Of a stretch of DNA of 9,135 nt, positions 9,001-9,135 are shown in pieces. The notes beneath the pieces are model-generated. The model was given only the letters and a program-made list of their open reading frames with translations, made no database searches and was not told the DNA's origin. Position numbers and translations under genes: made by a program. Within the stretch, counting starts at the first letter, position 1. The number at the start of each line of letters is the position of its first letter. Source of the DNA: SIG480 sp045533555 (GTDB lineage: Bacteria; Bacillota; Clostridia; Oscillospirales; JAAYXM01); contig JAZSHZ010000061.1 of the NCBI GenBank assembly GCA_045533555.1, forward strand, positions 1-9,135. The letters run 5' to 3'.

Positions 9001-9135
9001 CCGTCAATGTCAACCGCCATAACGACATAGTTATCCCCTGCATTGAGTCGGATTCCCTCAGCCGTTGCAGCTGCCGCCGTCTCCGTTGCGCTGTATGTAT
9101 CAAACTCAATCGTCGGAGTGAGTGTGTTTCTTACT
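1..9135 (-). CDS. Giant SLH-anchored, multi-domain heparinase II/III-family polysaccharide lyase (partial at both ends)
   Basis: One uninterrupted minus-strand frame of 3,044 codons (9134 to 3) fills the window; neither start nor stop is inside, so the protein exceeds 3,000 residues. Its only catalytic part recognised is a heparinase II/III-type lyase (3693-519), which in this family breaks uronic-acid-containing polysaccharides by beta-elimination. N-terminal to it are about ten beta-rich modules (four related unnamed modules, BIG2-type Ig domains, two carbohydrate-binding-like domains). C-terminal are a He_PIG-type Ig domain, a Gly/Pro/Thr/Ser linker and an SLH domain. The protein is therefore inferred to be exported and attached to the cell wall, although the signal peptide would lie outside the window. 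I noticed only seven cysteines, as expected for an extracellular protein of a Gram-positive anaerobe. No frameshift or internal stop was found. No neighbouring gene is visible, so operon context is unknown. The lyase family is near certain; the substrate is not. Confidence 0.95.
66..254 (-). other. Low-complexity Gly/Pro/Thr/Ser linker
   Basis: About 63 residues with a run of five glycines (242-228), then PSTPGTTTPTIPPTQ, then a hydrophilic Asp/Ser/Asn-rich part (DEKDNTSSSTDNGHK). Such linkers usually cross or approach the cell-wall layer between stalk and anchor. On the + strand the glycine run appears as a gcc/acc-rich stretch, which could mimic a simple repeat. Confidence 0.9.
255..518 (-). 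other. Putative Ig domain (He_PIG type)
   Basis: About 88 residues after the lyase, beginning APVFDEVAEGISTSAGSTVS. It has the typical He_PIG core LPRGASFDPETATVTWKPTS, followed by SQIGDNLFAIDATDEAGRPS and the end strand IYFTVKVYG. The 'LPxGasFDxxTxxxxWxPt...G.n.f...AtDeaG' pattern is distinctive. These domains are common stalk units of bacterial surface proteins, which fits a position between the enzyme and the cell-wall anchor. Confidence 0.9.
519..3693 (-). other. Heparinase II/III-family polysaccharide lyase unit (alpha/alpha-barrel plus C-terminal beta-sheet domain)
   Basis: About 1,050 residues, starting TYYSDEMLEAARENIAKYSW, the usual first helix. A Cys-x2-Cys pair and the family-typical PWKVRCQVCHRMFPSND follow (3407-3360). 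Barrel motifs are ANYHYTFWYQGFFFNAI (around 3080), SHGNFGMHQSSMALAAVV (around 2640) and DGQGNESAPGYNRIW (around 2450), which together hold the conserved His, Asn, Glu and Tyr positions. The C-terminal part matches the heparinase II/III-like domain (Pfam PF07940): GGSASHNHEDKLNLGIEAYG (1940-1881), TSDLGYPEA, and ISHNTVVVNEQ (1802-1770). The His (1917 or 1923), Asp (1863-1865) and His (1794-1796) are spaced like the metal-binding set of this family. FTTVFEPY and later beta strands complete the unit. Family enzymes act on heparan/heparin, alginate and similar chains; I cannot choose the substrate or the CAZy PL family. No key motif looks broken. Confidence 0.92.
3694..3965 (-). other. Ig-like domain directly preceding the lyase
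   Basis: About 90 residues. The core reads VWASEDTSVAVISENGFVTP followed by VSIGSAKITATIM, and the domain ends in RFVSVRAG, which runs straight into the lyase at KVARTYYSDE. It holds one of the seven cysteines noticed (GSWCDV, 3864-3866). BIG2-type or a close relative; it probably orients the catalytic unit. Confidence 0.8.
3966..4283 (-). other. Bacterial Ig-like domain (BIG2 type), fourth copy
   Basis: A well-preserved BIG2 domain: IIAPESIALKVAASESLGAS, then the core YASANDAVATVDANGVVTAK, AIGETDITVTVTDG and the end strand KTVAVSVNEEG. A stretch before the core (DGFIYGMKKNLDGSADSQ) is slightly longer than usual. It lies between the CBM6/35-like module and the last Ig domain before the lyase. 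Confidence 0.88.
4284..4742 (-). other. CBM6/CBM35-like beta-sandwich module
   Basis: About 150 residues, beginning RDHLIDFRKASQSRASDVRI and ending SWQIVRELRFRAVEEVA. The middle carries the strand pattern typical of CBM6/CBM35-type and related galactose-binding-like domains: LDFILPYEGAYQVILTGYYY, then DIYIDGTYIGDY, then RSVYLTAGKHTITFDP. The 'G.Y.v.l...', 'v.idG...g' and 'v.l..G.htit.' blocks are the usual order. The clustered tyrosines (YYYTYN) and the WELN segment could offer a sugar-binding surface. In those families the domain binds glycan; here this is inferred. The named family is uncertain, the fold class less so. Confidence 0.6.
4743..5021 (-). other. Ig-like domain, diverged
   Basis: This segment of about 93 residues (from ITEATLTALG to VEIEVTKTD) shows Ig-like strand spacing: EIEWIISNPEAVEIRDGNLV is equivalent to the 'WxSsNxxVAxVxxG' core, and TEISAKVTLGGSTVTTNTVE is equivalent to the last strands. 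It is more diverged than the other BIG2 copies. A spacer function is likely. Confidence 0.6.
5022..5294 (-). other. Bacterial Ig-like domain (BIG2 type), third copy
   Basis: The domain begins LAAEEMILAAGGATKVIPTG and carries a diverged BIG2 core: YKSMTPDILSVDGEGNVTAL, then RAGEGVIKVNML and the closing strand AEVAITVTDDS. The usual 'SSNxxVA' is altered to 'SMTPDIL', but the G-N-V-T-A and G-x-G-x-I-K-V pattern remains. It is one of a run of Ig domains that spaces the two carbohydrate-binding-like modules apart. Confidence 0.8.
5295..5639 (-). other. Ig-like/beta-sandwich segment, degenerate
   Basis: About 115 residues link the CBM4/9-like domain to a BIG2 domain. It has alternating strands (GEFTLVSKPF, NAIKVTSSDEYVIGNIKPA, KTEIEATIELNGVTRSGKTE) that resemble Ig-like domains of this kind of surface protein, but it lacks the clear 'sVAtVsxxG' core. 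It may be a diverged Ig domain. No function beyond spacing is suggested. Confidence 0.45.
5640..6236 (-). other. Carbohydrate-binding module, CBM4/9-like
   Basis: About 200 residues with the classic start and finish of this fold. It opens with KNLMAHLNPDFEGDKWVW, matching the 'NLxxNPxFE' entry of CBM4/9-type domains, and closes with KGKVWFDDFELREVGY, matching the 'hxhDDhxL' final strand. Between them are the expected strands, such as FYQLVFKVKADY and NDWYEVALPLPAP. CBM4/9 domains are jelly-roll modules that bind polysaccharide chains and keep the enzyme on its substrate. Which glycan is bound cannot be told. Aromatic residues (several W and Y) are available for stacking. Conserved ends make the family call fairly safe at the superfamily level. 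Confidence 0.8.
6237..6533 (-). other. Bacterial Ig-like domain (BIG2 type), second copy
   Basis: This Ig-like domain follows module D. It begins ALETVELSIDGIENEG and has the BIG2 core MYSSDNEEVAKVSESGIVSA followed by VGNGNAKITLDI, ending in NLLVAP. The D-N-E-E-V-A-K-V-S-E-S-G pattern is the usual 'SxNxxVAxVxxxG' signature. It probably acts as a spacer between the N-terminal modules and the carbohydrate-binding domain that follows. Confidence 0.88.
6534..7241 (-). other. Repeat module D (paralogue of module C)
   Basis: About 236 residues. After EYKTTWDALSGDKLPETTDS the module carries the same block order as module C: LAIRVSVPNKGKYDLS, AVYFLRDDG (6800-6774), PLGY, GDYYVVFVGD and the closing strand LYLRGIRLSVVPG. 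Conservation with C is strongest around the VP.KGKY strand, the AVYF..DDG turn and the GDY.VVF strand, and weaker elsewhere, which points to an old internal duplication. The insertion WDWAFAKSTSGARIN has its counterpart in C as WEVAMERHPGIFNIA. The family is unassigned; a carbohydrate-binding or structural beta-sandwich is the best guess. Confidence 0.6.
7242..7517 (-). other. Bacterial Ig-like domain (BIG2 type), first visible copy
   Basis: A roughly 90-residue Ig-like domain sits between repeat modules C and D. It starts with LEISAPLTEIAEGETTSIS and carries the hallmark BIG2 core YKSSNESVATVSADGVITAV followed by G-D-G-I-A-T-I-T-A-T, ending in LTIDVIG. BIG2 domains are common in surface proteins of Bacillota and usually serve as rigid spacers or adhesive units. 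Here it divides an otherwise tandem series of modules. Confidence 0.9.
7518..8270 (-). other. Repeat module C (unassigned, about 250-residue beta-rich module)
   Basis: The module opens with FEYITKWDEF and a stretch containing MWWSYSN, then runs into the conserved core: MLRVNVPAKGKYTLS, AVYFVKDDG (7787-7761), PIGY, GDYFVVFYAD and the closing strand IELSGIKL. Module D repeats these blocks in the same order with about the same spacing, so the two are clearly paralogous. Alternating hydrophobic strands and the paired VP.KGKY and GDYFVVF strands suggest a beta-sandwich like those of carbohydrate-binding modules. I cannot name the family. The opening ITKWDEF also resembles the TTWDAL at the start of module D, which supports these boundaries. 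Confidence 0.6.
8271..8911 (-). other. Repeat module B with a short Pro-rich entry linker
   Basis: A proline-rich hinge (QTPPAPPAGEPKAY, about 8908-8867) separates this module from module A. About 200 beta-rich residues follow. Its central strand reads AVVIAVYVDKAGEY, aligned in position with the RV.VP.KGKY strand of modules C and D. Later come AFINA, an aspartate-rich turn, and the closing pair GYNYFVFNVDG and MMEISKIALKEY, which match the ends of modules A, C and D. It holds one cysteine (8349-8351). No catalytic motif was recognised. A glycan-binding or spacer role is inferred only from architecture. Confidence 0.5.
8912..9135 (-). other. Repeat module A, C-terminal part (unassigned beta-rich module)
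   Basis: This is the first 75 or so visible residues of the protein, the tail of a module that begins beyond the window. It ends with a strand reading GDNYVVMAVDIDG, a short stretch, and the closing strand YYVRLQSLAFKK. The same ending, a G-D/Y-x-Y-x-V-x-x-x-x-D strand followed by a closing strand of alternating hydrophobic residues, closes the next three modules, so I take it as the first copy of a four-copy series. I cannot match it to a named family. A carbohydrate-binding or structural beta-sandwich is plausible from its place in a lyase. Confidence 0.5.

Overview
The whole window lies inside one giant protein-coding gene on the minus strand. The reverse-complement frame whose codons begin (lowest + coordinate) at multiples of three has no stop from 9134 down to 3, which gives 3,044 codons. 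The start codon lies beyond the right edge and the stop beyond the left edge. I translated this frame by eye, and it gives coherent protein with recognisable domains throughout. There is no intergenic space, and I see no RNA gene, mobile element, CRISPR array, promoter or terminator. The many shorter open frames, including a 360-codon one on the + strand, are shadows of this gene.

Read from N- to C-terminus (right to left), the product contains: four successive, diverged copies of a beta-rich module I cannot assign to a named family (about 9135-6534), with a bacterial Ig-like (BIG2-type) domain inserted between the third and fourth; a second BIG2-type domain (6533-6237); a CBM4/9-like carbohydrate-binding domain (6236-5640); three Ig-like segments (5639-4743); a second, CBM6/35-like beta-sandwich (4742-4284); two more BIG2-like domains (4283-3694); a full heparinase II/III-family polysaccharide lyase unit (3693-519); a putative Ig (He_PIG-type) domain (518-255); a Gly/Pro/Thr/Ser-rich linker (254-66); and the start of an S-layer homology (SLH) domain (65-1), cut by the window edge.

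The simplest reading is a secreted, cell-wall-tethered polysaccharide lyase. The SLH repeat(s) would hold the C-terminus on secondary cell-wall polymers, the linker and Ig domains would extend it outwards, the lyase would cleave a uronic-acid-containing polysaccharide, and the many N-terminal beta modules would bind glycan or act as spacers. The SLH anchor and BIG2 stacks suggest a Gram-positive-type Bacillota member, probably a Clostridia from an anaerobic, glycan-rich habitat such as a gut. This is inference from architecture. GC content looks moderate (roughly 50-55% by eye), and the codon TCA and the Leu codons TTA and CTA are rare. The exact substrate cannot be read from the sequence.
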